DNA from: Mycobacterium pinniadriaticum
Lineage (GTDB): Bacteria; Actinomycetota; Actinomycetes; Mycobacteriales; Mycobacteriaceae
Length of the DNA stretch: 64,000 bases
Assembly (NCBI RefSeq): GCF_026242045.1
Contig: NZ_JAPJDO010000002.1
Coordinates: 62,001-126,000, forward strand
Direction of reading: 5' to 3'
Part shown: piece by piece, positions 19,759 through 27,870 of the stretch
Layout of the letters: each line of letters opens with the position of its first letter
Numbering within the stretch: the stretch's first letter is position 1
The notes under the pieces: generated by a model
What the model saw: only the letters and a program-made list of their open reading frames with translations
Databases searched by the model: none
Told to the model about the DNA's origin: nothing
Made by a program: the position numbers and the translations under genes

Positions 19759-21129
19759 TCAGGACGAGGGCACGCCGAGCGCGCTCGCACCGGTCGCAGA
19801 ATCGATCAGCCGTGTCAACGTCGCGCGCCGGTGGACGACCGCGAGTCCACCGTCGCCCGGGGCGTTGGCGATCCCGCGTGAGTGGTAGGCCTCGCCCGGC
19901 GCGTCGGTGGGTTCGAAGCTGAACTCGCGCAGCAGTGTTCGCAGCGTGACGTTCATCTCCATGTTGGCGAACGCGGCTCCGATGCACCGGCGGATACCGC
20001 CCCCGAAGGGGATCCAGGCGTAGTTGTCCGGCGGGTTGCCGACGAATCGGTGCGGGTCGAATGTCGACGGGTCTTCGAACCGGTCACCCCGGGCGTGCAT
20101 GGACGCGATGCTGACGATCACGACATGCTTCTCGGGAATCACCCACTCGCCGAGCCGTATTCGTTGCAGCGTGAGTCGCGAGGTCCCGTCGATGACGGGC
20201 CGCGTCCGCTGCACCTCCCAGATGGTTGCCTGTTGCAGTTCGGAGCCGCCGGCGTCGACCTCCTGGGTCAGCTCGTCCAACAGCGTCGGCTGGCGGCGGA
20301 TCCGTTCGATCAACCAGGCCAGCGTGGTCGCCGTGGTCTCGTGCCCGGCGGTCAACAGGGTCAGCAGCTCGTCGGCGACGTGGCGGTCGGAGATCGCTGA
20401 CCCGTCTTCGTAGCGCGCCCGCAGCATCAGCGAGAGCACGTCGGTGCGCTGCTCGAACTCCGGATCGTCGCGCGCATCGGCGATCAGAGAATCGACGATT
20501 TCGTCGTAGCGCTGCCGGTAGCGCCGCATGGCGCCGCCCGGACTACGCGGGCCGAAATCGCGGCGGAGGAATTTCGGCAGCACGGCAAGGCGGGAGCCGA
20601 CCACCACGGCCTTCGGCAGCTGCTCGCGCAGTTCGTCGAACGCCTCGCCCTCGGCACCGAACACCGCGCGCAGGATGGCGTTGAGGGTGATGCGCATCAT
20701 CGACGGCAGCGTCGCGAACTCGACGCCGTCGGGCCAGCTGGCGATCTCGCGCATCACCTCTTCGGAGATGATGGCCTCGTAGCTGTGCATACGCTTGCCG
20801 TGAAACGGCGGGACCAGCAGTTTGCGCCGCTCACGGTGTTCGTCGCCGTCGAGGCTGAATGTGGAGCCCGGCCCGAGCACCTCGCCCAGATTGGTGGCCC
20901 GGCCCACCAGATCGCTGCCGGTGGTGAACAAATCCTTGACCAGGGCGGGATCGCTGATCAGCACGGCCTTGCCGAAGATCGGCAGATTCAGGGTCACCGC
21001 GGAGCCATAGCGCCTGCTCAACTCGCCGACCGCGGTCCGGCGGGAGGTGAAGAATCGCAGGCCCTGGATCAACTTGGGGGTGTGCGGACCAGGTGGCAGT
21101 CGTACCGGATCGCTCGTCGCCTGCGCCAT
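19759..21129 (-). CDS. Cytochrome P450 (CYP135/CYP138-like)
   Basis: A 456-residue soluble mycobacterial P450. Landmarks in order: LPPGPHTPKLIQGLRFF at the N-terminus; ALDGDEH-like SLDGDEHRERRKLLVPPFHGKRM; the I-helix AGHETTATTL; the EXXR motif in EVQRTRPV; and the heme loop FGGGIRRCIGAAF with the cysteine ligand. This pattern is closest to the CYP135/CYP138 group of M. tuberculosis. The start at 21129 is chosen because the frame further upstream runs through a palindromic operator. No ferredoxin is adjacent, so redox partners are elsewhere. Confidence 0.93.
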   Translation of the reverse strand: MAQATSDPVRLPPGPHTPKLIQGLRFFTSRRTAVGELSRRYGSAVTLNLPIFGKAVLISDPALVKDLFTTGSDLVGRATNLGEVLGPGSTFSLDGDEHRERRKLLVPPFHGKRMHSYEAIISEEVMREIASWPDGVEFATLPSMMRITLNAILRAVFGAEGEAFDELREQLPKAVVVGSRLAVLPKFLRRDFGPRSPGGAMRRYRQRYDEIVDSLIADARDDPEFEQRTDVLSLMLRARYEDGSAISDRHVADELLTLLTAGHETTATTLAWLIERIRRQPTLLDELTQEVDAGGSELQQATIWEVQRTRPVIDGTSRLTLQRIRLGEWVIPEKHVVIVSIASMHARGDRFEDPSTFDPHRFVGNPPDNYAWIPFGGGIRRCIGAAFANMEMNVTLRTLLREFSFEPTDAPGEAYHSRGIANAPGDGGLAVVHRRATLTRLIDSATGASALGVPSS

Positions 21130-21146
21130 GCTGCTCAACCCTTCAC

Positions 21147-21190
21147 TTCGGTACGTCGATGTACCGGCCACGGTACGCTGATGTACCGAA
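21147..21190. promoter_or_regulatory. Double palindromic operator upstream of the P450
   Basis: Two inverted repeats of the form CGGTAC-N6-GTACCG lie at 21149-21166 and 21171-21188, their starts 22 bases (about two helical turns) apart. The outer edges also match each other (TTCGGTAC at 21147 and GTACCGAA ending at 21190). The site begins 18 bases upstream of the P450 start. TetR-family repressors commonly bind such sites; the TetR gene at 21490-22137 is the nearest candidate. Confidence 0.8.
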
Positions 21191-21275
21191 CGGCACAACG
21201 CCCGCCCGGCGGATCCCCCGCAGTAGGGTGGGCGCTCGGGGCGCATCCCCGCGACCCAAGAGGAGTAATTCAGTG

Positions 21276-21500
21276 ATGGCAGGCACCGACGAGCGAGCGT
21301 CCCTTTCGGAGGCCGGCGCCGAGAGGGGCTGGAACCGCCGGGAACACGGCCGTGTCGATGTGTTCCTCCGCGACAGATACCGGGTGCGGGTCATCTGGCA
21401 GGGCACCGACGTGATCAGTGGTGCGTCGTTCTTCGACGACGAGATGTACGAGGGCTACACCCGGGATCTGGCCAAAGTCCGCACCTGGCTCAAGAAGTAA
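21276..21500 (+). CDS. Small conserved hypothetical protein
   Basis: A 74-residue protein (MAGTDERASLSEAGAERGWNRREHGRVDVFL in outline) rich in Arg, Asp and aromatic residues, with no recognised domain. The ATG at 21276 is preceded by AAGAGGAG at good spacing, so I prefer it over the long open frame that runs through the operator. It ends with an 11-base overlap with the convergent TetR gene. It is divergent from the P450 and may share the operator region. Function unknown. Confidence 0.75.
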   Translation: MAGTDERASLSEAGAERGWNRREHGRVDVFLRDRYRVRVIWQGTDVISGASFFDDEMYEGYTRDLAKVRTWLKK

Positions 21501-22137
21501 CCGCGCGGGCTCTCCCGTTGCGTCCCGGTCCGAGCAGTGCGATGGCGGCATCAACCGCCTCGTCGGTGATGTCGCTCATCCGCCCACCACTCTCGACGGT
21601 CACCGCGGTCAGCTCCCGCAGGCCCCCGATGAGCATGAGTGCGCGCTGTCGTGAGACCACCGGGATGCCGGCGGCCCGCAATTCCTCGGTGTCGGACAAC
21701 GTCGCGACCATCGCGATGAACGACTCGGTCACCTGACGCTGTAGCTCACGCGCGGCCATCCCGAGTGCGGGCACGTCACGGATCCAGCTCAGCATCACCG
21801 CCGGCTGCGACTCTGCGTTGGCGACCCATGCTTCGACCGCCTGCCTGATCTGCATTTCCCACGGCGCCCTCGGGTCGACGGCCGCCGAGATCGTCTCCAC
21901 GGCCCTGCGGTTGGTGTCGGCGAGCAGCGCAACCAGACACGCTTCGCGGTCGGTGAAGTATTCGTAGAAGGTGCGCCGTGAGGTCCGCGCCCGGCGGACG
22001 ATGTCGGCGACGGTGGTAGCCGAATAGCCGACGTCGGTGATCGAGGCCGCCAATGCGTCGACGAGTCGCTGACGTGGGTTCGGTGGAAGCCGGTCCGCGG
22101 ACGGCGCCGCGGCTTCGACCGACTCCGCCGACTTCAC
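21490..22137 (-). CDS. TetR-family transcriptional regulator
   Basis: About 215 residues. The N-terminal helix-turn-helix is clear: RQRLVDALAASITDVGYSATTVADIVRRARTSRRTFYEYFTDREACL. The C-terminal ligand domain is divergent, as usual. The start is uncertain; the GTG at 22137 leaves about 70 bases to the divergent SGNH hydrolase, and longer options would overlap that gene. It is the nearest regulator to the double CGGTAC operator. It may also control the SGNH hydrolase. Confidence 0.88.
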   Translation of the reverse strand: MKSAESVEAAAPSADRLPPNPRQRLVDALAASITDVGYSATTVADIVRRARTSRRTFYEYFTDREACLVALLADTNRRAVETISAAVDPRAPWEMQIRQAVEAWVANAESQPAVMLSWIRDVPALGMAARELQRQVTESFIAMVATLSDTEELRAAGIPVVSRQRALMLIGGLRELTAVTVESGGRMSDITDEAVDAAIALLGPGRNGRARAVTS

Positions 22138-22207
22138 CGTTTGTACACCCCGTCTTCCCCTTCGCCTGCCGATCGTACTGCCGTGCCTGGCACTACAGTG
22201 GAAGATC

Positions 22208-23074
22208 GTGTCGGACATCGGTTTCTCCCGGTACGTCGCGATCGGCGACAGCCAGACCGAGGGCCTGTGGGACGGCGATGACACCGTCGGCGTGATCGGC
22301 TTCGCCGACCGGCTCGCCGTCCTCCTGGACGCCCGCTATCCCGGGTTGAGGTATGCCAACCTCGCGATTCGGGGTAAACGCGTCATTGACGTTCTCAATG
22401 ACCAATTGCCCCAAGCACTGGCTATGGACCCCGATCTGGTCACCGTTTGCATCGGGATGAATGACGTGACCAGACCGGGCCGCACGTTCACCTCCGCAAT
22501 GGCCGATCTCGGCGACGTCTATCAACAACTCGCGGATTCTGGGGCCACCGTGGTGACCACGCTGTTCCCCGACGTCGCCAAATTGCTGCCCGTGGGTCGG
22601 CTGATCGGCTCGCGGATCCAGCAGGTCAACGCGGTCATCCGGGGGGCAGCTGAACGGCACGGCTTCGGGCTGGTCGACCTCTACAGCGCGGCGTCGATGA
22701 GCGAGTCCTCCGTCTGGAGCCACGACCGCATGCACGCGTCGACCCGGGGGCACATCCTGTTCGCCGAAGCTGCCGCAGAGGCGCTGAGACTTCACGGCAG
22801 CAACCATGATTGGGCCAAACCCAGCGGCGAGGTTGTCCAAGACAGCTTCTGGGAACGGTTGTATGCACAAGCCCAGTGGACCCGCGGTCTCCTCATACCC
22901 TGGCTGTGGCGGCATGCCCGCGGCCGGTCCTCAGGCGACGGCAGGGATCCGAAATATTCTGAGCTGCAGCCGGTTTCAGAGCGGGTTCGGGCAGCCCACC
23001 AACCTGCCCGACGGACGCCCGAGCCGCCCGCCGCCACCCCGCGGCAGCGCGAGCTGGGAGTTCACTACCGATGA
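22208..23074 (+). CDS. SGNH/GDSL-family esterase
   Basis: A 288-residue hydrolase. Block I is VAIGDSQTEG with the nucleophile Ser14; block III is CIGMNDVTRPG; and the catalytic Asp/His pair is in SHDRMHASTRGH. No signal peptide is visible, so it is probably cytoplasmic. The last ~60 residues are basic and low in order. It starts with GTG at 22208, divergent from the TetR gene, which could be its regulator. Likely substrates are carboxyl esters such as acyl chains; this cannot be narrowed further. Confidence 0.88.
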   Translation: MSDIGFSRYVAIGDSQTEGLWDGDDTVGVIGFADRLAVLLDARYPGLRYANLAIRGKRVIDVLNDQLPQALAMDPDLVTVCIGMNDVTRPGRTFTSAMADLGDVYQQLADSGATVVTTLFPDVAKLLPVGRLIGSRIQQVNAVIRGAAERHGFGLVDLYSAASMSESSVWSHDRMHASTRGHILFAEAAAEALRLHGSNHDWAKPSGEVVQDSFWERLYAQAQWTRGLLIPWLWRHARGRSSGDGRDPKYSELQPVSERVRAAHQPARRTPEPPAATPRQRELGVHYR

Positions 23075-23244
23075 GTGACCCAGATCACGTGATCTTCCCT
23101 CCCCCGAGTTCCTCACTGATATCGATTGGTCTGAAAGCGCCGACACCTCCCGCGTGCATGGGATAGTGGCAACACAACGATTAGCGAGCTGCAGTCGAAC
23201 TGCTGTCGGTTTGGGGGAACCCGTGACGTCTAGGCGCGGACCTG

Positions 23245-24486
23245 ATGAGTGACCGCAACGGTGCGGCACCCGGTTGGTTCGAGTCCCGGGCCCGGCACTG
23301 GCAGTACTCGCCGCCGATCAAGACCGCATTCGTGGTGACGGCCATCCTGTCGACGATCATCGTCGTAGCCGTCTACATGCAGTTTCGTGGCGATTTCACG
23401 CCCAAGACCCAGCTGACGTTGATCTCGCAGCGGGCCGGTCTGGTGATGGACCCCGGGTCGAAGGTGACTTACAACGGAGTGGAGATCGGCCGGGTCACCG
23501 GCGTCGACGCCATCGAGCGGGACGGGACCACCCAGGCCAAGTTGTCGCTGGACGTCAACCCGAGATACGTCCCACTGATCCCGGCCAACGCCATCGCGGA
23601 GGTCAAGGCCAGCACCGTCTTCGGCAATAAGTACGTCTCCTTCCGCAGTCCGCCGAACCCGGCCAAACAGCGCATCTCCAGCAACGACGTGATCGACGTC
23701 TCGCACGTCACGACCGAGTTCAACACGTTGTTCGAGACGCTCACCTCGATCTCGGAGAAGGTCGACCCGGTCAAGCTGAACCTGACCCTGTCGGCCGCCG
23801 CCGAGGCGCTGGACGGGCTCGGCACCAAGTTCGGGCAGTCGATCCTCAACGGCAACGCGGTGCTCGACGACATCAACCCGCAGATGCCGCAGATCCGCAG
23901 CAACGTCCAGCAGCTCGCCAAGCTGGCCGAGGTCTACACCAAGGCCAGCCCGGATCTGTGGGACTTCCTCGACCACGCGGTCACCACCGCCCGCACCCTC
24001 AACGAGGAGCAGAAGGATCTGGACGCCGCGCTGCTGGCCTCGACCGGCTTCGGCAACACCGGCGGCGACATCTTCGAGCGCGGCGGCCCGTATTTCGTGC
24101 GCGGCCAGGCCGACCTGATTCCCACCGCCCAACTGCTCGACACCTACAGCCCCGCGATCCTGTGCACGATCCGCAACTATGCGACGTCGACCGCCAAGGA
24201 AGCCGCCGGCGGCAATGGTTACTCGATCGACTTTCACATCGGTCTGACCGGCGCACCCAACCCGTACGTGTATCCCGACAACCTGCCGCGGGTGAACGCC
24301 AAAGGCGGTCCTGGCGGGGCGCCGGGCTGTTGGCAGCCGATCACCCGCGACTTCTGGCCGGCACCGTTCCTGGTGGCCGACTACGGTGCCTCGCTGGCGC
24401 CCTACAACCACTTCGAGCTCGGCCAGCCGATCCTCACCGAGTACGTGTGGGGACGTCAGGTCGGCGAGAACACCATCAACCCCTGA
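23245..24486 (+). CDS. Orphan MceA-type protein
   Basis: A 413-residue Mce-family protein of the A type. One N-terminal membrane segment (about residues 26-46) precedes the MCE domain (LTLISQRAGLVMDPGSKVTYNGVEIGRV), followed by the long helical region (QMPQIRSNVQQLAKLAEVYTKAS) and a C-terminal cap. In complete mce loci such proteins form part of a hexameric tunnel with MceB-F and YrbEAB permeases for lipid or sterol import. None of those partners is adjacent here. The ATG at 23245 has only a weak ribosome site. It overlaps the 3' end of the convergent oxidoreductase by 11 bases. Confidence 0.9.
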   Translation: MSDRNGAAPGWFESRARHWQYSPPIKTAFVVTAILSTIIVVAVYMQFRGDFTPKTQLTLISQRAGLVMDPGSKVTYNGVEIGRVTGVDAIERDGTTQAKLSLDVNPRYVPLIPANAIAEVKASTVFGNKYVSFRSPPNPAKQRISSNDVIDVSHVTTEFNTLFETLTSISEKVDPVKLNLTLSAAAEALDGLGTKFGQSILNGNAVLDDINPQMPQIRSNVQQLAKLAEVYTKASPDLWDFLDHAVTTARTLNEEQKDLDAALLASTGFGNTGGDIFERGGPYFVRGQADLIPTAQLLDTYSPAILCTIRNYATSTAKEAAGGNGYSIDFHIGLTGAPNPYVYPDNLPRVNAKGGPGGAPGCWQPITRDFWPAPFLVADYGASLAPYNHFELGQPILTEYVWGRQVGENTINP

Positions 24487-25383
24487 GGTCGAGCACCTCG
24501 GCCAGTTCACGCAGGGCCGGGCGCGGATCCCAGGTCGGATCGCCATCACCAAGTACTTGAACCACCACATGGTCGGCTCCGGCATCAAGGTGTGCGGTCA
24601 CCGAGGCGGCCGCCTGCTCCACCGATCCCTGCCCGACGATGCGGCTGGCCAGCCGGTCCGAGCCGCCGCGGACCAGATCGGACTCGCTGAAGCCCTGGCG
24701 CAACCAGGAGTTGCGGTAATTGGGCAACCCCGAATAGACCTCGAGGTGCAGGTGTGCCCTGCGTAGTTGCTCCTCGGCGCTCTCGCCGACGACGACAGCC
24801 TGTTCGGACACCACCCATTTGTCGGGTCCGAGGATCTCCCGGGTGGTGGCGGTCTGCTCGGGGAGCACCAGATACGGGTGCGCACCGTCGGCGTGGGTGC
24901 CCGACAACTCGATCATCTTGGGTCCCAGGGCGGCGAGCAGGCGGGTGGGCCGGCCCGAACCGGGCTCGACGAAGGCCGGCAGCCCGGCCATCCGCTCCAG
25001 ATACCCACGCATGGTGGCCAGGGGTTTTTCGTAGGTGCCACCGAGCATGTTCTCCACCAGCGGGCCGTGACTGACACCCAGGCCGAGAACGAACCGGCCG
25101 GGATAGGTCGCGGTCAGGCTGCGGCCGCCACCTTCGGCGATGGAAGCCAGCGGGCGTGGATGTTCGCGATTCCGGTGCCCAGCACCAGTCGCTGCGTGCC
25201 GGCCAGGAACACCGCCGACTGCACCATGGCGTCTTTGAGGCCGACCTCCGGGATGAACAGCGAACCGTATCCGAGCGCTTCGATTTCCTGGGCCACCTCG
25301 ACCGCCGCGAGCATCGGCCAGCTCTCGCTGGCCCACCACACGCCGATCCGGGCTGGGAAGTCAATGGTCGGGCGGTCAGTCAT
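24476..25383 (-). pseudogene. LLM-class F420-dependent oxidoreductase, interrupted by a frameshift
   Basis: The N-terminal third is encoded from the ATG at 25383 (IGVWWASESWPMLAAVEVAQEIE, then LVLGTGIANIHARW), and the rest continues in another frame (LASIAEGGGRSLTATYPGRFVLGLGVSHGPLVENMLGGTY). Joining the two around 25140-25160 gives one continuous luciferase-like F420 oxidoreductase of normal length. The first frame stops shortly after the switch, at about 25114. A single-base indel is the simplest cause, either a real mutation or a sequencing error. The start overlaps the TetR stop by 8 bases, so both were one operon. Confidence 0.82.
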
Positions 25384-26089
25384 GGACCACTCCTGGTTCC
25401 GTCGGCGGCAGGGATTCGATCCGCAAGGTGTCCCCGGTGAGCATGGCGATCGAGCTGCGGAGCTCTTCGGCGGAGGTGGGCGGCGGCAGCGCTTCGTGCG
25501 GCCCGACCCGGAACGAGTCGACCATCAGCGCGGCGAATCGGCGCCAGGCGTTGGGTGCGTGCTCCCGGGTGGCTTCAAGCACCCCGGTATTTGCCAGCAA
25601 CATCACCACGATGTCACCCACACCGATGTCCGGGCGCAGCATTCCGTCCTTTTGAGCGCGGCAGATGACCTGGCCGAGTTTGTCCACCGCTTCGGTGGCG
25701 CGCTGCTCGATCACCGAGCTGGCCGGAAACGCCGTGGTGAGCAGCGCCCGCAGACCTGGATCGGACGCCTGCAGCGCACACACCTCGTATACGAGGTCAC
25801 GGAAGCCGTCCCAGGCCACCGGATTGTTCAGGGCCTTGTCGACCGCGTCCTCGTAGGACGTCATGTTGCGTTCGAACGCCGCGATCGCCAGATCGGTACG
25901 GGTCGGGAAGCGCCGATACAGCGTGGCCACGCCCACGCCGGCAACCCGAGCCACGTCTTCCAAGGGAACTGACAGGCCCTGTTCAGCAAACAGTCGGGCG
26001 GCCGCGGTCACGATCCGCTCCCGATTGCGTTCAGCGTCAGCCCGCAGTGGCCTGGATCGCTCCGCACCCCTGTGTGCGCCAGGAATCAC
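25376..26089 (-). CDS. TetR-family repressor, divergent from the MFS exporter
   Basis: About 237 residues. The helix-turn-helix reads ERIVTAAARLFAEQGLSVPLEDVARVAGVGVATLYRRFPTRTDLA, and the C-terminal region is TetR-like. The GTG at 26089 is chosen; an ATG at 26128 exists but lies inside the palindromic operator and would encode operator sequence. It is divergent from a drug exporter with the operator pair in between, the classic layout of a repressor controlling itself and an efflux pump. It is followed by the oxidoreductase gene in the same operon. Confidence 0.88.
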   Translation of the reverse strand: MIPGAHRGAERSRPLRADAERNRERIVTAAARLFAEQGLSVPLEDVARVAGVGVATLYRRFPTRTDLAIAAFERNMTSYEDAVDKALNNPVAWDGFRDLVYEVCALQASDPGLRALLTTAFPASSVIEQRATEAVDKLGQVICRAQKDGMLRPDIGVGDIVVMLLANTGVLEATREHAPNAWRRFAALMVDSFRVGPHEALPPPTSAEELRSSIAMLTGDTLRIESLPPTEPGVVHD

Positions 26090-26108
26090 CCCACCAGCGT
26101 ACGCCCGG

Positions 26109-26174
26109 AAGTGGAGGCATTCCACCATTTGTCGCTAGGGTCGACGGAAAATAAGTGGTGGAATGCCTCCACTT
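26109..26174. promoter_or_regulatory. Duplicated TetR operator between the repressor and MFS genes
   Basis: The 19-mer AAGTGGAGGCATTCCACCA at 26109-26127 is matched by its exact reverse complement at 26156-26174, with 28 bases between. Each copy is itself an inverted repeat (GTGGA-N5-TCCAC). Two repressor dimers could bind, one facing each gene. The right copy ends 18 bases before the GTG start of the exporter. Confidence 0.88.
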
Positions 26175-26192
26175 ACTGAAAGGAGTCGAACC

Positions 26193-27758
26193 GTGGCCAT
26201 CACCACAGTTCAGCGCCCCGCACACGCGCGCCACGCGCGACCGAGGCAGGGCCTACGCGGCAATCCGTGGTGGATTCTGGCCGCCGTGTCCGTCGGGGTC
26301 ATCATGGTCGGCCTCGACGCATCCGTCGTCGCCATCGCCAACCCGCGGATCGCCACCGACCTCGACGCGTCGCTGTCCGACCTGCAGTGGATCACCGACG
26401 CCTACCTGTTGAGCCTCGCCTCGCTGCTGATTTTCGGCGGCAAACTCGGCGACATGTTCGGCCGTCGCCTGGCTTTCGGTGTCGGCGTCGTCGGATTCGC
26501 CGTCACCTCCGTCGGCATCGGCATCGTCGGCACGGTCGGCGGCGTGATCGCCCTGCGCGCGCTGCAGGGGGTGTTCGGCGCTCTGCTCATGCCCAGCACG
26601 CTGGCGATCATCCGCAACGCCTTCCCGCCGCACAAACTCAATGCCGCGATCGGGATCTGGGGTGCCGCGACCGGGGTGTCGGTGGCCGCCGGGCCTGTCC
26701 TGGGTGGCGTTCTCGTAGAACACCTCAGCTGGGAGTCCGTCTTCTACATCAACGTGCCGATCGCGGTGATCGCGGTGCTCATCGGCGCTGCCGCCATCAT
26801 CGAGAGCCGCAGCGACGAGCGGGCCCGACTGGACGTGGCGGGCATCCTCACCCTGTCCGGCAGCCTGTTCCTGCTGGTGTACGGGCTGATCAAGGCACCG
26901 GAATGGGGGTGGCTGGACCCGCAGACGGTTGCCTTCCTGATCGGCGGCTGCGTCCTGATGGGCGCCTTCGTCATCGTCGAACGGCACACCGCCGACCCGA
27001 TGCTGCCCCTGCGATTGTTCGGCAACCCGTCACTGTCGATCGGCGCCGCGGTTGTCACCATCAATTTCTTCGCGCTCTTCGGTGCCCTGTTCTTCATGAC
27101 GCTCTACCTGCAGAACCTGCAGGGCTGGAGCCCGGTGGAGACCGGTGTGCGCACCCTCCCGCTGAGCGCCGCCATGATGGTCATGGCCCCGCTGTCAGGT
27201 GTCCTCACCGAGCGGTTCGGCCCGCGCCCGGCGATGGTCAGCGGCCTGCTCGGCGTCGCGGGCGGGCTCGCGCTGCTGAGCCGGCTGCAGACCGACTCCG
27301 GCTACGGCGCGATCTGGCCGGCGTTCGCCCTCCTGGGCACCGGCGTCGGGCTGGTGTTGACCGCGAGCTCAGACGCCATCGTCGGAAACGCGCCGGTCGA
27401 CGATGCCGGGGTCGCGGGCGGCCTGCAAAGTACTTCGGTGCAACTGGGGGCCGTGCTGGGCACCACGATCCTGGGTTCGGTGCTCTCCAGTAAGGTCGGC
27501 TCGACCCTCGTCGACAAGCTGGCCGCCGCGGGCACCCCCGCTCCGATCGCCGAAAAACTGGCTCCGGCAAAGGAGTTGGTGTCCAAGGGGTTGGCACCGT
27601 CGATCCCGGGCGCCCCGCCGCAGCTGACCGCCACGATCGCCAGCGGAAGTCACGAGGCATTCATGTCCGGACTGCAGCTGTCGATGTGGGTGGGGGCCGC
27701 CGCGGCGGGGATCGGCGCGGTCCTGGCGCTGTTCGTGCGGCGCGGCGAGGCGAGCTAG
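26193..27758 (+). CDS. MFS exporter, DHA2 (EmrB/QacA) family
   Basis: A 521-residue integral membrane protein with about 14 membrane segments, typical of DHA2 proton-driven multidrug exporters. Motifs include LDASVVAIANPRIATDL in the first helix, GGKLGDMFGRR (motif A) and the antiporter-like GIWGAATGVSVAAGPVLGG (motif C). The GTG at 26193 with AAAGGAG upstream is preferred over the ATG at 26163, which lies within the operator. It is repressed, by inference, by the divergent TetR. The substrate is probably a toxic hydrophobic compound. Confidence 0.93.
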   Translation: MAITTVQRPAHARHARPRQGLRGNPWWILAAVSVGVIMVGLDASVVAIANPRIATDLDASLSDLQWITDAYLLSLASLLIFGGKLGDMFGRRLAFGVGVVGFAVTSVGIGIVGTVGGVIALRALQGVFGALLMPSTLAIIRNAFPPHKLNAAIGIWGAATGVSVAAGPVLGGVLVEHLSWESVFYINVPIAVIAVLIGAAAIIESRSDERARLDVAGILTLSGSLFLLVYGLIKAPEWGWLDPQTVAFLIGGCVLMGAFVIVERHTADPMLPLRLFGNPSLSIGAAVVTINFFALFGALFFMTLYLQNLQGWSPVETGVRTLPLSAAMMVMAPLSGVLTERFGPRPAMVSGLLGVAGGLALLSRLQTDSGYGAIWPAFALLGTGVGLVLTASSDAIVGNAPVDDAGVAGGLQSTSVQLGAVLGTTILGSVLSSKVGSTLVDKLAAAGTPAPIAEKLAPAKELVSKGLAPSIPGAPPQLTATIASGSHEAFMSGLQLSMWVGAAAAGIGAVLALFVRRGEAS

Positions 27759-27769
27759 CCACCACGCTG

Positions 27770-27808
27770 GCTTGGTGCGGTCCCGCTGGGTGACGTTCCG
27801 CACCAAGC
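27770..27808 (+). terminator. Putative terminator hairpin after the MFS gene
   Basis: GCTTGGTGCGG at 27770-27780 pairs perfectly with CCGCACCAAGC at 27798-27808, leaving a 17-base loop, 11 bases after the exporter stop. There is no T-run, but mycobacterial terminators often lack one. It separates the exporter from the KstR-type box and the acyl-CoA synthetase. Confidence 0.5.
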
Positions 27809-27826
27809 TGGCGGTCTGTGCCGTGG

Positions 27827-27850
27827 CAGACTAGAACGCGTTCTAGTCTG
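27827..27850. promoter_or_regulatory. KstR-type operator, perfect palindrome
   Basis: A 24-base perfect palindrome (half-site CAGACTAGAACG) contains TAGAACGCGTTCTA at 27832-27845, an exact match to the known KstR motif TNNAACNNGTTNNA. KstR is the TetR-family repressor of cholesterol catabolism in mycobacteria. The site ends 20 bases before the ATG of the acyl-CoA synthetase, so binding would block its promoter. Confidence 0.88.
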
Positions 27851-27870
27851 GGTCCCACGAAGGAGCGCCG

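Noticed and set aside
23230..24588. 452-codon minus-strand frame opposite MceA
   Set aside because: Composition and position show it to be the antisense of MceA.
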